Shown here piece after piece: positions 5,094 through 6,186 of a stretch of 6,186 nt of DNA. The first letter of the stretch is position 1. Every line of letters starts with the position of its first letter. The DNA lies in the NCBI GenBank assembly GCA_035289805.1, contig DATDWC010000033.1, forward strand, positions 1 to 6,186, given 5' to 3'. The DNA is from DATDWC01 sp035289805. Lineage in GTDB: Bacteria > Patescibacteriota > Gracilibacteria > Peribacterales > Peribacteraceae. The notes beneath the pieces were generated by a model. The model saw nothing but the letters and a program-made list of their open reading frames with translations, had not been told where the DNA came from and made no database searches. The translations under genes and the position numbers were made by a program.

Positions 5094-5515
5094 GTTCTGT
5101 ACCACCCTGCAGTGATGTGCTTCGACTGTGCTCAGCACAGGCTCCGCATCTACTGCGGGGTGCGATGGTCATCGATCTAGGATCGCCGTTGCCGGCGACC
5201 TCGTGCGGAGGGGAAAGTGGCAGCTCGGAACCAAGCTGTACCCCACAAACCCAAATCCTCCTTGCATCACCTGGAGTTTACCGAGATTCCTTTGTCACCA
5301 AAGGTCTGCCTCTCGAAGGCCGTTTCATATCATCCTGGTATAAGCCAAGACTACTACGTCTCTGTGGCACTGGTCCTCTCTCCCAAGTATAAAATCGAGT
5401 GGTGGAAGAGGATGGGCGTTACCCATCAGGCGTTCCATTGATGCTCGGACGTTCCTCTCCACTTCGCACCGCTTTTGCGGTGCTTCGCGGAGCGACCATC
5501 TGAAAGAGCGGATCC
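5067..5515 (-). ncRNA. rnpB: RNase P RNA, bacterial type A-like
   Basis: Catalytic RNA that removes 5' leaders from pre-tRNAs. P1 pairs GGATCCGCTCTTTC with GAGAGAGCGGAACC. P3 is a hairpin GCACCGC/GCGGTGC. The P4 5' strand AACGTCCGAG (5444-5453) pairs with CTCGGCGT (5087-5094), keeping the bulged U. Other conserved blocks are CCAGTGCCACAGAGA (about 5358-5373), GGTAAACTCCA (5272-5282) and CCTAGATCGATGAC (5168-5181). GGGGTACAGC (5235-5244) supplies the L15 GGU that pairs with tRNA CCA, consistent with the CCA-encoding tRNA-Thr nearby. A long stem, probably P19 (CACCCcGCAGT/ACTGCaGGGTG, 5103-5162), carries an extra palindrome. Length is about 450 nt. The 3' end is repeated upstream of the GNAT gene. 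Small ORFs within it are not genes. End positions are approximate. Confidence 0.96.
5126..5140. repeat. Palindrome in the tip of the rnpB P19-like stem
   Basis: A perfect CTGTGC/GCACAG hairpin around TCA, embedded in CTTCGACTGTGCTCAGCACA. It resembles dispersed CTTCGACT..GCTCAGC repeats I associate with many bacterial genomes, from memory only. It enlarges a stem that tolerates length change. Confidence 0.6.
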
Positions 5516-5517
5516 TT

Positions 5518-5526
5518 AGTATAGCA
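5518..5526 (-). promoter_or_regulatory. Extended -10 promoter of rnpB
   Basis: On the minus strand TGCTATACT is an extended -10 (TG-N-TATACT). Transcription would start near 5511-5512, within a few bases of the proposed P1 5' end at 5515. The -35 region is weak, as is common with extended -10 promoters. Confidence 0.7.
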
Positions 5527-5531
5527 TGGGT

Positions 5532-5537
5532 TAGAAT
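5532..5537 (+). promoter_or_regulatory. Candidate -10 box for the glycosylphosphotransferase gene
   Basis: TAGAAT (5/6 match) lies eight bases before the ATG at 5546. A start site would fall at about 5544-5546, so the mRNA would be leaderless or nearly so. It lies within about 15 bp of the rnpB -10, so the two divergent promoters share one small region. Confidence 0.4.
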
Positions 5538-5545
5538 AGAATGCG

Positions 5546-6186
5546 ATGAAGCGCTCCGAACTCCTCTTTGGCATCTTCCGCATCCCCGTCGATGCGATCG
5601 CAATCGGGGGAGCATTACTCCTCGCCTATTTTTTGCGACTCCAAAATATTGATCTGATCCCAGGGATACAGTTGCTTGATCCCGCACGAACTCTCCCCGA
5701 TCTCCCCTACTACGTGAATGTTTTCCTCATCCGAGGAGTGCTCCTCTTCCTCCTCATCGCTGCGGGACTCAAACTCTATATGATTCGTGTCACTCTGGGA
5801 TTTTTTCGTGAGGAATCAAGGATCATCCTCACAACCGTTGTATGGGTGGGAGCAATTATGGGATGGTTCTTCTTTGTGCGAAAGCAGCTCTTCTTCTCCC
5901 GTATCCTGCTCCTCCATGCGACGCTCTTCGCATTCCTCTTCGTATCGTTTGGACGCATGCTCCTCACACTTTTGCAAAGAGAGCTTCTGCGGAAGGGCAT
6001 AGGAGTGAGGACTGTGCTTTCGATTGGATCACAACAATTGCCGAGTGCTGTTGCACAATTTCTGGGAAGAGATGCTCGATATCACTATCTCGGTCACCTC
6101 CCACCTGTAGGAGCAGAGCGCACAACGCCCCTCCGTGAGCATCACGAAGTTGATCTTGTACTTCAGACTGATCCCAATAACTCAGA
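5546..6186 (+). CDS. Polyprenyl glycosylphosphotransferase (sugar transferase), N-terminal part
   Basis: The frame is open from ATG 5546 to the window end, 213 codons. It has four predicted membrane segments, at about residues 15-32, 59-79, 93-111 and 119-141. A cytoplasmic region starting RTVLSIGSQQLPSAVAQFL follows, like the nucleotide-binding-fold region between the membrane part and the catalytic domain in WbaP-like initiating enzymes. Such enzymes transfer a sugar-1-phosphate from a nucleotide sugar to undecaprenyl phosphate at the cytoplasmic membrane, starting a capsule, exopolysaccharide or O-antigen repeat. The C-terminal catalytic domain lies outside the window, so the family call rests on topology and sequence style. 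No Shine-Dalgarno sequence precedes the ATG. An out-of-frame ATG CGA TGA at 5541 overlaps the start. It is divergent from rnpB and probably leads a surface-polysaccharide cluster to the right. Confidence 0.82.
   Translation, partial: MKRSELLFGIFRIPVDAIAIGGALLLAYFLRLQNIDLIPGIQLLDPARTLPDLPYYVNVFLIRGVLLFLLIAAGLKLYMIRVTLGFFREESRIILTTVVWVGAIMGWFFFVRKQLFFSRILLLHATLFAFLFVSFGRMLLTLLQRELLRKGIGVRTVLSIGSQQLPSAVAQFLGRDARYHYLGHLPPVGAERTTPLREHHEVDLVLQTDPNNS

Noticed and set aside
5117..5687. ORFs in and antisense to rnpB (5117-5392, 5217-5441 plus; 5325-5687 minus)
   Set aside because: The region is RNase P RNA by conserved blocks and pairings; the ORFs are incidental.

Overview
The window looks like chromosomal DNA of a small-genome bacterium. 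Genes are compact, the RNase P RNA is bacterial type A-like, no good Shine-Dalgarno sequence sits at normal spacing before most starts, and small palindromic repeats of a kind I associate with Patescibacteria (CPR) are frequent. A CPR assignment, perhaps near Peregrinibacteria/Peribacteria, is a low-confidence guess. The standard code fits every gene.

Left half, all on the minus strand (transcribed right to left): tRNA-Thr(UGU), a small predicted lipoprotein, purH (last two steps of IMP synthesis), a 'four helix bundle' protein of the 23S rRNA intervening-sequence family, and serS, which runs off the left edge. The four protein genes are close enough for one transcript. The four-helix gene is bracketed by inverted arrays of an 8-bp repeat, so it resembles a cassette placed between purH and serS.

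Middle (about 3.64-4.0 kb): tRNA-Thr is preceded by two decayed tandem copies of its own 5' half, each ending in the anticodon loop. Both copies are split at the same D-arm position by 36-40 bp palindromic elements. A fourth element touches the 3' end of the intact tRNA and overlaps its CCA. An unrecognised 128-codon ORF follows on the minus strand.

Right half: a GNAT acetyltransferase gene (plus strand) lies between two 54-bp direct repeats with 50/54 identity. One repeat is the 3' end and terminator of rnpB (minus strand); the other is a detached copy. This layout resembles insertion at the 3' end of an RNA gene. Divergent from rnpB, and sharing its promoter region, starts a membrane sugar-phosphate transferase of the polyprenyl glycosylphosphotransferase family, cut off by the right edge.

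The core genes (serS, tRNA-Thr, rnpB, purH) are housekeeping. The unusual content is three repeat-bounded insertions: the four-helix cassette, the elements in the tRNA 5'-half copies, and the GNAT gene beside rnpB.
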